64,000 nt of DNA from Ustilago trichophora (GCA_900323505.1 OOIN01000020.1:649647-713646); one strand, 5' to 3'. Shown: positions 9,985 to 20,581, numbered from the stretch's first letter. Translations and numbers: made by a program. The notes: generated by a model not told the origin, from the sequence alone.

Positions 9985-11882
9985 TTTTTGCCAGTGGCAG
10001 TAACCTGTACGGCTTCGTCAATGACGGCTTCGGGCTTGGAAATGTTGCTAAGCGAAGAGAGGACGGCTTTGAGGGAAGCGGTGGTGATGTCGACATCGAT
10101 GCCAACACCCCAGAAACCGGGGGCCTTCTTTTCTCCAAGCTGCTCCTTTTGGACGGGGTCAATAAGTTCGACGTAGGAAGCGGCTTGAGCTTTGGATCCA
10201 TTTCCACGTCCGGCAGCGGCAGCGGAGGCGTTGGTGCCAGTTTGGAGACTCGACGACTTTGTGATGGCGTGCTCGCTGTATTCACGAATCTCGGCCTTGA
10301 TGCCAAACGTCGACTCTACGGCGTCGAGGAGGGCAGAGAGAGCACCGTTGCCGGTACCTGTGAGCTCGTGGACTTTGCCCTGGTAGAGGACCTTTCCGGT
10401 GAACCGACGGTGGCGGGGCGTCTGGAGACCCGAGCTGTGCTCGTCCTCCGAAGTGATGCTGGAGGAAAGATCGTCCGAAAGAGAGTAGCCGCGAAGGGCA
10501 AATCGGCCCTCGTTGCGACCGGCCTCGAGCGAGGCGAGGTGGTAGGTCTTTGTAAAGATGGTGGTAATGTCGTCCGAAGTCATCTCCTTGCCGGTGCGAT
10601 CGGCGACTTCTTGAATGACCTGGTAGAAGGCCACCTGCATTCTGCGGGGGAGGTCGAGACCGAGGCTCTGTGCGACGAGGTAGGCAACACCGCCCTTGCC
10701 CGACTGCGAGTTGACACGGATGACGGCCTCATAAGTGCAGCCGAGGTCGACGGGGTCGATGGGGAGGTAAGGAATCTCCCAGGTGTTGTCGCCCTCGGCG
10801 ATGCGTTTTGCCTGGGCGGCAAAGCCCTTCTTGATGGCGTCCTGGTGGCTACCGGAGAAGGCGGTGAAGACGAGATCACCAGCGTAAGGATGACGAGGGT
10901 GGACGGGGATATCGTTGCAGCCGCTGACGACGTCGACGACCGACTGAATGTCGGAAAGATCAAGCTGACCGGGCTGAATGCCTTGGGAAAACATGTTGAG
11001 GGCCAGAGTGACAATGTCGACGTTACCGGTGCGCTCACCGTTGCCAAAGAGGCAGCCCTCGACACGGTCACCACCAGCGAGCAGACCGAGTTCGGTGGCA
11101 GCGACGGCACAGCCTCGGTCGTTGTGCGGGTGGAGCGAGACAATGACAGAGGCACGGTCGGTGATGTTGTTGCAAAAGTACTCGATCTGATCGGCGTAGT
11201 GGTTGGGAGGGCCGACTTCGACGGTAGCAGGAAGGTTGAAAATGATGGGATTTTGGTGAGATGCCTTGCCCCATGCGGTGCGGACTGCTTCGCAAATCTC
11301 GACGGCAAAGTCCATTTCGGTCTGAGTAAAAGTCTCTGGCGAGTATTCGTACTTGAAGTTGGTTGCACCGTTTTCAGGTTTCGAGTAGAAGTCGACGAGC
11401 TCGCCAACGATTTTTGTGTGTTTTACGGCAAGGTCGATGGTCTGTTGCTTGGAGTTGCTGAAGACGACGTTGCGGAAGAGAGGGGAGGAGGCGTTGTACA
11501 TGTGAAGAATGACGTTTTTGGCACCTTTGATGGACTCGAAAGTGCGTCGGATGAGCTCTTCACGAGCTGGGGTAAGGACCTGAATGTAGACATCATCGGG
11601 AATCATGTTGTTTTCGATAATGTGACGGACAAAGCCAAAGTCGGTATCCGAGGCCGAGGGGAAGGCGACCTCGATTTCCTTGAAGCCGACCTGAACGAGT
11701 TTTTGGTAGAATTTGAGCTTCTGTTCTCCAGACATGGGGTTGATGAGGGCCTGATTACCATCTCTGAGATCGACCGAGGTCCAAATGGGCGAAGTGTCTT
11801 GAACCTTGGTAGGCCATGTTCGGTTGGCAAGGTGGATGGGCCTGTACGGTTTGTACTTGTCGCCGGGAATCATGGGCGCCAT
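9981..11882 (-). CDS. LEU4: 2-isopropylmalate synthase
   Basis: A 633-residue enzyme from the ATG at 11882. It condenses acetyl-CoA with 2-oxoisovalerate, the first committed step of leucine synthesis. The HMGL-like TIM barrel shows the start motif [11 protein letters not shown], metal-binding HPHNDRG and GNGERTGN. The C-terminal LeuA allosteric/dimerisation domain follows the linker near residues 480-500 and ends in [26 protein letters not shown] near the N-terminus is characteristic of the LeuA type 2 (fungal/actinobacterial) subfamily. The N-terminus is short and not obviously a mitochondrial presequence. The gene is intronless and converges on RCY1. A long antisense frame (10149-11888) is a codon-bias shadow. 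Confidence 0.96.
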
Positions 11883-12340
11883 GGTTGATGGTCAAGGATG
11901 TTGTTGACGCAGTAGCCTCTGTGTCAATTGAATCGCTCAAGAGAAGAGATGATGATGCGTGATGGGGCTCAGTAGAGGTATGAGTAGCGAGATGAAAGCA
12001 GAACAAACGATGTACTCTCACCAAAAAGAAAACCAAAAGTGTCCTTTCGAGTCGGTCCAAGCGTCTAGAACAAAGTGACTCGATGACAAAAGCTCTCTCC
12101 AAACGCCTTGTGACGGTTAGAAATAAATCATGTCGGATGGCATCCGAGAATGCCTGAACCGGCTTTACCAATGTTAGAGTTACTTGGTCCGCACAGTTTT
12201 TGAATGGGCGTGGCGTTTCCTTGGCCTCGATTCAAGGGTCCAATAGCATAATGCTCTACTGTACAGTACAGTACAGCACAAAAAGACATTTCTTCTTGAC
12301 CTCATCATACTGTGCTGTACTGTATTGCATCTCGTCTGCA
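11883..12340. promoter_or_regulatory. Divergent promoter region of LEU4 and the SET gene, with inverted repeat
   Basis: About 460 bases lie between divergent genes. A 14-base inverted repeat, TACAGTACAGCACA at 12267-12280 and its complement at 12311-12324, has a 30-base spacer and ends 17 bases before the SET-gene ATG. It could form a hairpin in the 5' leader or be a paired protein-binding site. Confidence 0.4.
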
Positions 12341-13549
12341 ATGTCAAGAGCTACTGCAACTCTTACCCAAACAGACGCCAATCAAGGCGTCAATGTCATG
12401 CTCAATCATGCAGTCAAGCCCACCCATTCTCCCAAGCCGTCCCAAGATTCCTCGCTCAACGCCCAAGCTCGAGAATGGTGGACATCTTTCATCAACGATT
12501 CTCAAACTCGTACTACATCCGTTGCAAATCTACAAATCCCTTCACACTGGCCCAACGATGTTGTCTTTCTCACACAAAATCTCGTTGCACCCTCTGTCCC
12601 CCATTCTATTGCTCAATCATACGTTCTTCAGCCCTCGATAACAACCTCCTCCTCCTCCTCCTCCTCCTCGTTGGACAACTCAGATGTAGCACGCCCACGC
12701 TTGCCCGAACATCTGCCTCGAGCAACACACAACCACGGTCAACCAGACACCTTGTATACAACTTTGATTCAACAACAAGTCCCACTTGTCATTTGGCCCA
12801 TTGATCAGAATACACCCTGGCATCCTGAATGCTTTCATTCGACCACTCGCAATTTAACCTCTCATCCCTCAACTGGATCTTATGGTCTTTTCGCAGCTCA
12901 AGATTTGCCTGACAACTCGTTCATCCGTCCTTATCTCGGCGTGTTGCATACCAAATCCGATGCTGATTTCCACTCTACATACGATTTGAGTCTCTGTCAC
13001 GATTCACGCTTGACTCATTCACACTCTTGTCATGATACCCCAATCAAGGTCCAAAACTTTTCTCTATCTGATCAACACGATTCAACAGCGCTCTACATAG
13101 ACAGTCGTTATTGGGGAAATGAAACACGCTTTGTCAATGACTATCGTGGAATTGCTTCCAAACCAAACGTCGAATTCAGATCCTTCATTCAGCTTTCACA
13201 TCATAATCATCTACAACAACAACAACAACAAGACGAGCCGCAAAAATTTCAAATGGGCCTCTTCGCAATTCGTCCCATTCGAAAGGGTCAAGAACTCGTC
13301 ATCAACTATGGCAAGAATTACTGGATTCATCATCAACAACTCTCCCAGCTTCAACACTCAAAATCCCATCAACTCCCTTCACCCCCCACTAATGATACAC
13401 CAACAACATCACCTGCCACTCCGACAAAATTCGACCCAATCCAAGCCATGCTCCAACGAAGTCGAATGCGCATCTCTCGTACAGCCCTCAATCCTCAACC
13501 TCCTGCTCACCAATCATCATCATCGTCATCTCCTCCTTCAAATACATGA
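12341..13549 (+). CDS. SET-domain protein (putative lysine methyltransferase)
   Basis: A 402-residue protein from the ATG at 12341; the frame is open further upstream, but this is the first ATG after the leader hairpin. The C-terminal half has a SET fold: GSYGLFAAQDLPDNSFIRPY at the start, YIDSRYWGNETRFVNDYRG in place of the usual RFINHxCxPN box, PNVEF, then GLFAIRPIRKGQELVINYG ending in the catalytic-Tyr block (usually GEELxxDYG). The cofactor-binding Asn-His pair is changed to Asn-Asp. The substrate cannot be read from the sequence; histone or ribosomal/translation-factor lysine are both possible. Poly-Gln (13214-13230) and Ser runs interrupt the domain. It converges on RRP12. Confidence 0.75.
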   Translation: MSRATATLTQTDANQGVNVMLNHAVKPTHSPKPSQDSSLNAQAREWWTSFINDSQTRTTSVANLQIPSHWPNDVVFLTQNLVAPSVPHSIAQSYVLQPSITTSSSSSSSSLDNSDVARPRLPEHLPRATHNHGQPDTLYTTLIQQQVPLVIWPIDQNTPWHPECFHSTTRNLTSHPSTGSYGLFAAQDLPDNSFIRPYLGVLHTKSDADFHSTYDLSLCHDSRLTHSHSCHDTPIKVQNFSLSDQHDSTALYIDSRYWGNETRFVNDYRGIASKPNVEFRSFIQLSHHNHLQQQQQQDEPQKFQMGLFAIRPIRKGQELVINYGKNYWIHHQQLSQLQHSKSHQLPSPPTNDTPTTSPATPTKFDPIQAMLQRSRMRISRTALNPQPPAHQSSSSSSPPSNT

Positions 13550-13668
13550 TCCTCCCCTCCCACTCACACGCACACACGTTTTCAGAAGCTGCATCAATGG
13601 ATTTCTCTTTGATATATATACACACAATCCAAATTCAATGCTTCACCTCATAATCCCCGCCGTCGCTT

Positions 13669-16600
13669 CTAACGACGCTTACGGCTCTTATCACCCTTGC
13701 CCGTGTAAGAAACATTGTTGCTCTCCTTGCTTGCCTTTTTACCCGCAACTTGGCTGAGCGGAACATAGGCGTAAGGACTCTTGCCGTTCCTGATCACATC
13801 ACCCCCACCGCGCTTGGCACGGAACTCTTTGCCAATCGTCTCCTTGACGCGTCTCTTCTTGTCCGCCGGAGCAGGTTTGCCGCTCTGCACCTGTCGTGCA
13901 CGATCTTGAGCATCTTCGAGCGCGATCTGCTCGAGCTCCATCTCGCGTTCAGCCTCGCGCGTACGCTTATTGTTCTTGTTGAACTTGACAGCTCCACCGC
14001 GCACCTGGGCCATACCGTCAATGCCACGCGCTTGATTGATGTAGGCCGTTCCCGCACCTTCCACGTCAACAGCCTCGGGATCGGCACCTTGGGCGAACGA
14101 GACGCGCTTGGAAGCACCACTTTGCTTTCCAGAGTGGTCCTCGTCATCGTCGATGAGCATGCGTCCCGTGGCTTCGTCCAGCGCAAATTTGGATGCTTCC
14201 TGACCAGGCTGGCGCTTCTTGTTGCGCCCATTCGCGGCGTTCTTGGCGTTCGGGTTGGAGAGCGAGATACGAGCGGTGGCACTGCGGTCGAGCAAGTCCA
14301 TGGGCACATCGTCATCGTCGTCCATCTCAATGTACGCCTCGTCCTGCTGCTTGGCGCGTCGACGTCGGCCGCCTTTCTCCTCGGCGTCAGCACCGCCGTT
14401 CTTGCGGTTGCGGTTGCGAGCCAGAGCAGCTGCTGTGCCGCCCTTGCGTCCGTCCGTCTCGCCATCGTCGTTATCGTCCTCGTCGGAATCCGAGATGTCC
14501 GACTCGGAACCGTAGACAACCTCCTCGAAGGCGTCGTTGCCACCTTTTGTCTTCAAGACACGAGGGGCAAGGCCGGGCTCGTCGTCGTCTTCGCCAAGCG
14601 CACCCGCTTCGCGCTCGGCCGCAGCGTCAGCTTTCTTGCGCTTAGCCCGCTCCTTGCGCTTGCGGATGTTGTTGATCAGCTTGCGGTTGTCCTCGTCGGT
14701 GAGCTGGTAAATGCGCTCAAATCCGAATCGACGGAGCAGACGCTCAAAGATGTGGCGCACCTTGACCTTGAAGTGCTGCTTGTGCTCGGTCGACCAGCCG
14801 AGCAGCGCCGGAATCAGCTTGGGCAGATGCGAGTCGATCAAGGCTGTGCTAAAGTCGACGATGGCCACCTTGACAAACCCGATGGCCGATTTGACAATCT
14901 CACGATTGGCAGACTGCAGGTAGACCTCGATGGTGCTAAGCAAATCGTCGAGGACACTCTGCTCGAGATTCTCCTTAAACTCGTACACCAGGCGCGACAG
15001 CGCCGTGATGGTGGCACTGATCATGTGCGGCGTGGTACCAGCAAGACCAGCAGCAACCATGGTAAGGTATTCGCTGATCGAGGCCGAGACAACGCCGCCC
15101 TCAGCCATCTCGCTGTCTTGCTCGGCTTCAGCCTCACCTTCGGCGGCAGCGCCGGCAACGTGGCCCTCGACAAGGGATCGGTTGATAGAACCACCTTGCT
15201 CCATCTTGTAACCCATCTGGACGAGCAGTTCATAAGCGTTCTGACGCGTGACAGCATTGACCTCCTTCGTGGCGAGCACGGCCTCGGGAATGATGGTAAG
15301 GAGGTGGTGCAGCTCGTCCGAAGGAATGTTGGGAACGAGGGTGGCGAGCAACAGAACACGGTCACGCTTGGCACCGAGCGCAACGCTGGCGGTCGACTCG
15401 CGCAGCTTTTCGAGCAGTTCGGTGACACTGTTGGCGCTCTTGTCTCCGACCAGCAGGATCTGCTTGCCTGCATCGCCCTCGAGCAGGCGGCTGAGGATAC
15501 GGTAGCTCTTCTTCTGGACGGTCGAGTCGTGCGAGCGGAGCACGTTGTCCTGGCAAATGAGCGCAAAAAGATCGGCAGCCGAACCCTGGGCACTCTTGTC
15601 GAGGTGGGGGATGAGTGCGGAGAGCAGGTCGAGCATGGTGTAAGGAACGGGAGGAGGCGTGTTGGGCGACTCCTTCTGCTGGTTCTTCTGCTTGGTCGAG
15701 AGGGTGGGCAGCGACTGCTCGAGGGTCGTCTTGACCTTGACGTAGGTGTTCTGGATGTCCTGGGGCGACATGACGCGCAGGTACGCGGCGATGGTGTCGT
15801 AGACGAAACCCCGACCCTCACCGGGCGACTGAGAAAAGACGTTGAAAAGAACAGCAAGCAAGTTGGGAGCGATGGCCGAAAGGTGGGCAATGTTGGCTTT
15901 GCCGTCTGCCTGGTCGAGGCCGAAGGCGTGCTTGAGCGAGTCCGAAGGGGCGCCCGACGAGACCAGCGCCTCGTTACGGTAGACGAGCGCCTGAAGACCA
16001 CGGCAGATCGAGGGACGCAAGTGGGGCTGGGTGTAAAGGACATTGGTCAAAAGCTCGGCAAACGGACGAGAGAAGGCAGTGACAAGGTCGCGAGGCATGG
16101 CGCAGTAGGCGGGGAAAAGGGCCCAGATCTGCTCGGTGAGAGCTTCGTACATCTTGGCCTCGACGGGGCGACCGTCGGTTTCGGCTTCCTGTCGCTTGTT
16201 GAAGATCTTTTCGGAGAGCGAGACGAGGTCTCCAGTAAAATGGCTGAGCTCGGTGTTGTTGATCTTGGTGCGGATGAGCGGAAGCAGCCAAGCACGACCA
16301 GGACCTTGGGCTTCTCCGAACAGGTTGAGTGGGAGTGCCTCGAGGAGCAGGCGTGGACCGCACACCTCGACAGCGGCGGCAATGACGGTGTCGGCGTACT
16401 CGCGGTGCTCGAAAGTGGGCTCCTGACGAAGCTCTGCGACGGTCTGAACAATGTGCATGGTGAGCGAAGCAGCTGCAGGATGGGGAGGCTGCGTACCGGG
16501 CACGTAGTGATATCGCAACCGGGCAATAAGCGAGGCAAGCACAGAGAGGATCTCGGCGCGCGAGTGCATGTACTGGAGCGAATCCTTGCCCAGCGCATCC

Positions 16601-18126
16601 TCGATGGACTGGATCATGTCAAGCAAAGGAGCGTTTGCCGCCTTGTTCTTGGAGAATGATGCCTTGATCGAGTCGCTGACGGCGGTATCGGGGACACAGT
16701 ACTTGAAAAGAGCGATGAGGGTGTCGCGGCCGGCGGAGCGGACGGCGGGAGCAGTACGCGAGGCATCCGACTTGGCCGACAAGGAGAGCGCAAAGACATC
16801 CGACCAGACGTGAGGAGCCAGACGCCATGCAGGCTCGCCCTTGTCGAAGCGCGAGTAGGCTGACATGGCATGCTCGAGGGCGCGAAGGTAGGCGGGGAGA
16901 AGCTGTACATCTGCGCTGGAAGGAACAAACGCAGGCGAGCGGAGCGACTGTAGCAAACTTGCGAGCGTTTTTTCTCCAATGCTGCTGGGTGTCGAGGTGA
17001 CGTGCGACTGGATGAGCAGAGCATCGGCGTGTGCAGCGCCCGACGAGATGCTGGGTCGGCATGTTTTGAGGAAAGCTTCAAAGACGTCGAAAGCGGCTAC
17101 GGTAAGGAAAGGATTCTGGAGGCCTGGCAAGCGAAGAAGAGTGGCGACAAGGTCGTCGACTTGAGCGATGGGAAGGATGTTGATCAACTGCTTGGCAAAG
17201 CCGCAAACCCAGATGCCGACGGAAGCAGTGTCGCCCTGGTTCTGTCGAAGCGCAGCGGCGGCCTGTGCCTGCTTGGCCGTACCCGACTTTTTGTCGTACT
17301 TTGGATGCATGGGGTCCTCCTTGTTTTTGTTGTTTTTGGAGCGGTTGCTGTTCTTTGTGCTTGAGGAAGAGACGGATCCAGCATCAGCAACGTGACCGAG
17401 GGTGGAGATGATCCAGTCAAAAGTGAGCTTGAGATAAGGATGGTATGGCTTGACGGAAGCAGCGGCGGTTGTGGGGAGGATAGTGTTGATGAGAAGCTGT
17501 GCTCGTCTGCGAACCTTGGGACGCGAGTCAGCGCAGAGGTTGAGGGTGGCAGACCAGCACGAGCGCAGAGGAACGTCGGTTTCGAGCGCTGCGACGTCCG
17601 ACTCGAAAGCGGTGTAGATGGCCTGCAGAATTGCGAGGGCCGACTTGAGAGCGGAAGCATAGTTTTCTGCGGCCGAGGTGTCGTTGAGGTTGAAGGTGGT
17701 GGGGTGAGGTGTGCTGAGAAGCTTGCCGACAGCGGGTACGATGGACGACAACTTGGCACGAATAATGCCTGCCGAGACGTGAGGTGCTACGATGGAGAGC
17801 AGGTAAAAGACGTTGTTGAGCAGCGAGGGTGGTGAGGAGGGGGATTTGGTCAATTCGAGCATGGATTCCAACGCGAGAAAGTACTCTGCGGGTGCGCGCT
17901 GGACGAAAGCATGCTTGGAAGCAGCCGCTGCTCCCGAAGCGGAAGTGGAAGCATTGGTGTCCTGTTCGGCCAGGGTGGCTTCCACGGCGACGAGGAGCTG
18001 TGCAGGACCCTTTTGATTTTCGAGCTTCGAGTTGGTATGGTGTCGAATCTTGGAGAGAGCGCTGTGAAGGCTGTCGAGACTAGCAGCAGCGGCTGCCGAG
18101 GAAGCGTCCATATCGAGGCCAGCCAT
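13669..18126 (-). CDS. RRP12: Ribosome biogenesis factor Rrp12
   Basis: A 1485-residue HEAT/ARM-type protein starting at the ATG at 18126; upstream codons in frame lack an ATG. It matches the Rrp12 (NUC173) family, which binds pre-ribosomes and helps mature and export 40S and 60S particles. Recognisable parts are the N-terminal DSLHSALSKIRHHTNSKLENQKGPAQLL and the central HEAT region. The strongly conserved block LEVYLQSANREIVKSAIGFVKVAI...LLRRFGFERIYQLTDEDNRKLINNIRKRKERAKRKK follows near residues 1120-1220. The last 270 residues are alternately acidic and basic, with Lys/Arg clusters ending in GDKSRKRR, as expected for nucleolar localisation. It is intronless. A 969-codon antisense frame (13750-16659) is a codon-bias artefact. 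Confidence 0.95.
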   Translation of the reverse strand: MAGLDMDASSAAAAASLDSLHSALSKIRHHTNSKLENQKGPAQLLVAVEATLAEQDTNASTSASGAAAASKHAFVQRAPAEYFLALESMLELTKSPSSPPSLLNNVFYLLSIVAPHVSAGIIRAKLSSIVPAVGKLLSTPHPTTFNLNDTSAAENYASALKSALAILQAIYTAFESDVAALETDVPLRSCWSATLNLCADSRPKVRRRAQLLINTILPTTAAASVKPYHPYLKLTFDWIISTLGHVADAGSVSSSSTKNSNRSKNNKNKEDPMHPKYDKKSGTAKQAQAAAALRQNQGDTASVGIWVCGFAKQLINILPIAQVDDLVATLLRLPGLQNPFLTVAAFDVFEAFLKTCRPSISSGAAHADALLIQSHVTSTPSSIGEKTLASLLQSLRSPAFVPSSADVQLLPAYLRALEHAMSAYSRFDKGEPAWRLAPHVWSDVFALSLSAKSDASRTAPAVRSAGRDTLIALFKYCVPDTAVSDSIKASFSKNKAANAPLLDMIQSIEDALGKDSLQYMHSRAEILSVLASLIARLRYHYVPGTQPPHPAAASLTMHIVQTVAELRQEPTFEHREYADTVIAAAVEVCGPRLLLEALPLNLFGEAQGPGRAWLLPLIRTKINNTELSHFTGDLVSLSEKIFNKRQEAETDGRPVEAKMYEALTEQIWALFPAYCAMPRDLVTAFSRPFAELLTNVLYTQPHLRPSICRGLQALVYRNEALVSSGAPSDSLKHAFGLDQADGKANIAHLSAIAPNLLAVLFNVFSQSPGEGRGFVYDTIAAYLRVMSPQDIQNTYVKVKTTLEQSLPTLSTKQKNQQKESPNTPPPVPYTMLDLLSALIPHLDKSAQGSAADLFALICQDNVLRSHDSTVQKKSYRILSRLLEGDAGKQILLVGDKSANSVTELLEKLRESTASVALGAKRDRVLLLATLVPNIPSDELHHLLTIIPEAVLATKEVNAVTRQNAYELLVQMGYKMEQGGSINRSLVEGHVAGAAAEGEAEAEQDSEMAEGGVVSASISEYLTMVAAGLAGTTPHMISATITALSRLVYEFKENLEQSVLDDLLSTIEVYLQSANREIVKSAIGFVKVAIVDFSTALIDSHLPKLIPALLGWSTEHKQHFKVKVRHIFERLLRRFGFERIYQLTDEDNRKLINNIRKRKERAKRKKADAAAEREAGALGEDDDEPGLAPRVLKTKGGNDAFEEVVYGSESDISDSDEDDNDDGETDGRKGGTAAALARNRNRKNGGADAEEKGGRRRRAKQQDEAYIEMDDDDDVPMDLLDRSATARISLSNPNAKNAANGRNKKRQPGQEASKFALDEATGRMLIDDDEDHSGKQSGASKRVSFAQGADPEAVDVEGAGTAYINQARGIDGMAQVRGGAVKFNKNNKRTREAEREMELEQIALEDAQDRARQVQSGKPAPADKKRRVKETIGKEFRAKRGGGDVIRNGKSPYAYVPLSQVAGKKASKESNNVSYTGKGDKSRKRR

Positions 18127-18761
18127 CTTGCAAAGGGAGAAACGATGGTGGAACTCCAACGTTGTGCTCTGTGCGGGAGCAGACGTGACGTGTGTTTGGA
18201 CACAGTGCTCAGCACAAGACAGTCTAGATGTGGTTACTTGTCAAGGCTAGCTGCGACTTGTGACCAAGAGTATTTGTTGTTTCGAGGATGGTGGGAGTAA
18301 GCCTAACTGACTCTTTGGCTGAGCTTCTCATCAGTCTCTGCTTGAAAATCCAAGTGAATGGTTTTGCTGAAAAAATTCAAAACTAAAAATTCCTAGACGA
18401 GACCCTTGTTTCATTAGCTTCACATCTTGCAAAGCATTACATAAGCATACTCTTCCTTCTCTCTTTGCCATCTCGAGAATCGACGTCAACGTGCGTGCAG
18501 TGCGTGCACTTTTGCAACATGACTACTCTCACACACTCTACATTACAGTGGCCATCTCTTGCTGCTCTCACATTGTCGATGCCAACCTCGGTCCTACCAC
18601 TCGTTTCGACTTCTGCTGCCACAACTCGTCGCCTTTTCATTCGATCTACGACTCGCGCACTGGTATCGCAACTGGCTTTTTGGCCTTGTACAACCTCGAT
18701 TCCACGCAATCCTCATCAACCTACCTCTACCTTTTCTGTCCTCTGTTCCATCCCTCGCAAC
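18127..18761. promoter_or_regulatory. Divergent promoter region of RRP12 and RKI1
   Basis: About 630 bases. The RKI1-proximal part (18519-18761) stays open in the RKI1 frame and encodes a basic, acid-free stretch that may be a presequence or untranslated leader. No clear TATA box was identified. Confidence 0.4.
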
Positions 18762-19691
18762 ATGGCTTCGACCACTTCGACCAGCGCAGCCCACGCTGCC
18801 AACTCCAACTCAAATGCCTTTAAGAGTGCCGAGCTCCCTCACCTCGACGGCGTTGAGGCTGCCAAGCGCGCAGCTGCTTATGCTGCCGTTGACAACCACG
18901 TCATGCCTCATCACGAGATCATCGGCATTGGCTCCGGTAAGTTGACTTTCCTCCTTCCACACAGTATCTCAAGTAGCATCGCGCTCACTCTTCGTCTCCT
19001 GATCGCATCAACAGGCTCAACGGTCCCGTACGTAGTTGAGCGAATCGCACAGCAGGGTTCCAACGTCAACGCCAAGCGCTGGTTCGTCCCCACCGGTTTC
19101 CAGTCTCGTGAACTCATCATCAATGCTGGTCTCCGTCTTGGCGATGTCGACAGCTTCCCCAGCATCGACGTCACCATCGACGGTGCTGACGAGGTCGACA
19201 ATGCCCTCAACTGCATCAAGGGCGGCGGAGCATGTCACTTGCGCGAAAAGGTGCTCGCAGAAGCCGCCAACGAGTTTGTCGTCGTCGCCGACTACCGCAA
19301 GAATGGCTCTCAGCTCGGTACCAAATGGTTACAGGGTGTCCCCATCGAAGTGGCTCCTTTTGCTTACGCCAAGGTTCTCCAAAACTTGAAAAAGATGGGC
19401 GCTCACAAGCCCGTCCTTCGCATGGGCAAGGCCAAGGCCGGTCCCGTCGTCACGGACAACGGCAACTTTTGCATCGACGCTCCCTTCCCTGAAGCACAGA
19501 TGAAGGACCCTTCCGACCTTCTCAGAAGGATCAAGCTGCTCACTGGTGTCCTCGAGGTTGGTCTTTTTTGCAACATTTGCAAGTCGGCCTACTTTGGAAA
19601 CGAGGATGGCACCATCACCATCAAGACCGTCGACGGCAAAGTACAGGAGGGCGTTCTCTTTGATGTCACAAAGCCTCCTGCGACAGCATAA
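18762..19691 (+). CDS. RKI1: Ribose-5-phosphate isomerase A
   Basis: Modelled as join(18762..18936,19015..19691), 283 residues. The 78-base intron (GTAAGT...ACAG) is in frame and without stops, but removing it restores the family signature GIGSGSTV, so splicing is certain. The enzyme interconverts ribose-5-phosphate and ribulose-5-phosphate in the non-oxidative pentose phosphate pathway. Other RpiA landmarks are DVTIDGADEVD, IKGGGACHLREKVLA (catalytic Glu/Lys region), RMGKAKAGPVVTDNGN and the C-terminal LEVGLFCNICKSAYFGNEDG. An upstream in-frame ATG at 18519 would add 81 residues with no Asp or Glu and several Arg, resembling a mitochondrial presequence. The usual cytosolic form would start at 18762. 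Confidence 0.93.
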   Translation: MASTTSTSAAHAANSNSNAFKSAELPHLDGVEAAKRAAAYAAVDNHVMPHHEIIGIGSGKLTFLLPHSISSSIALTLRLLIASTGSTVPYVVERIAQQGSNVNAKRWFVPTGFQSRELIINAGLRLGDVDSFPSIDVTIDGADEVDNALNCIKGGGACHLREKVLAEAANEFVVVADYRKNGSQLGTKWLQGVPIEVAPFAYAKVLQNLKKMGAHKPVLRMGKAKAGPVVTDNGNFCIDAPFPEAQMKDPSDLLRRIKLLTGVLEVGLFCNICKSAYFGNEDGTITIKTVDGKVQEGVLFDVTKPPATA

Positions 19692-20581
19692 TATCCTCAA
19701 ATCTACTTGTGCGTTTTGGTCATCAGCAAAGTGACAATGAAAAGAAAATGCGACTTTTGACTTGTTTCGCCGTGCAAGGTTTATAAACGTACTTGGCACC
19801 CCTGAGTGCACATTTTGACGAGCTACCTGATGAAAGATTCGCGAGATTCGAATGCGCATGAAAATAGAGCTTGCGGTCGAGTGTCTGGTACCTTGGTCTG
19901 CGCCTGTAATGGCTAGCGCCTCCCCGATTTGTCGAAAAAGCATTCGAGAAGCCCTTGTACGCCATTCTTTCTACATGTGATCAATATGCAGCCAAGTAGG
20001 TATGACCTGTGTCAGAAGCCCAGCTCACCTCAGGTACTTTCCATACAGGACTCACAGCACGATCTCTTGCTTCAAGACCGAGATAGATTGGACAGCTGAC
20101 GCATTCCTATCTCTTCCTCCTGGTCGCATGGTCAATGACCATGTACCTTTGGCTGGGCGGCCTCGGCTCTTCTATCGTCATGTGCTTGCTCCGCCCCAAC
20201 TGTCGTTCTGCAAATGTGCGCAAAGTAGTGCAGCCGCTAGTTTAGACGAGCTTCTGTGCAGGCGGTCTGTGCTGAGCTTGCCATTGTCCTTTTCAAAGCT
20301 CGTCGCAAATGCTTGGCCCCACCGACATCGGCAACCTCAACACGTGGAAAATGACCATACTCGCCATGGGCTACGTCTCTCTGCACAATATTTGTCCAGC
20401 TTCAGCAAAGGTCACTTGCTTCAGATGCGTGACTTGATGTCGCTTGGATGACAGTCGTGAACAACAAAGCCAAAGCAGAAGCTCAAATTACATCTGTCAT
20501 CATGATCGCTGTTTTTCCCCCGTGAATCCAAGTTGGCATTTCTGACGGTGTTCTGATTCGCTAGTGTGTTGATGCGATATG
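19692..20581. other. Convergent intergenic region
   Basis: About 890 bases between RKI1 and the TatD gene. A 149-codon frame (20002-20451) and antisense frames are present but have no recognisable domain or gene-like composition. Nothing else was seen. Confidence 0.55.

Noticed and set aside
10149..11888. 579-codon plus-strand frame antisense to LEU4
   Set aside because: It mirrors a strongly conserved enzyme. Its Val/Gly/Asp-rich composition is what codon bias produces on the opposite strand, and no domain is visible.
13750..16659. 969-codon plus-strand frame antisense to RRP12
   Set aside because: It is a shadow of the Rrp12 frame with Leu/Val/Arg/Gly-rich composition and no recognisable motif. 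Rrp12 is certain.
20002..20451. 149-codon frame between RKI1 and the TatD gene
   Set aside because: No family features, no promoter-like element, and irregular composition compared with neighbouring genes.
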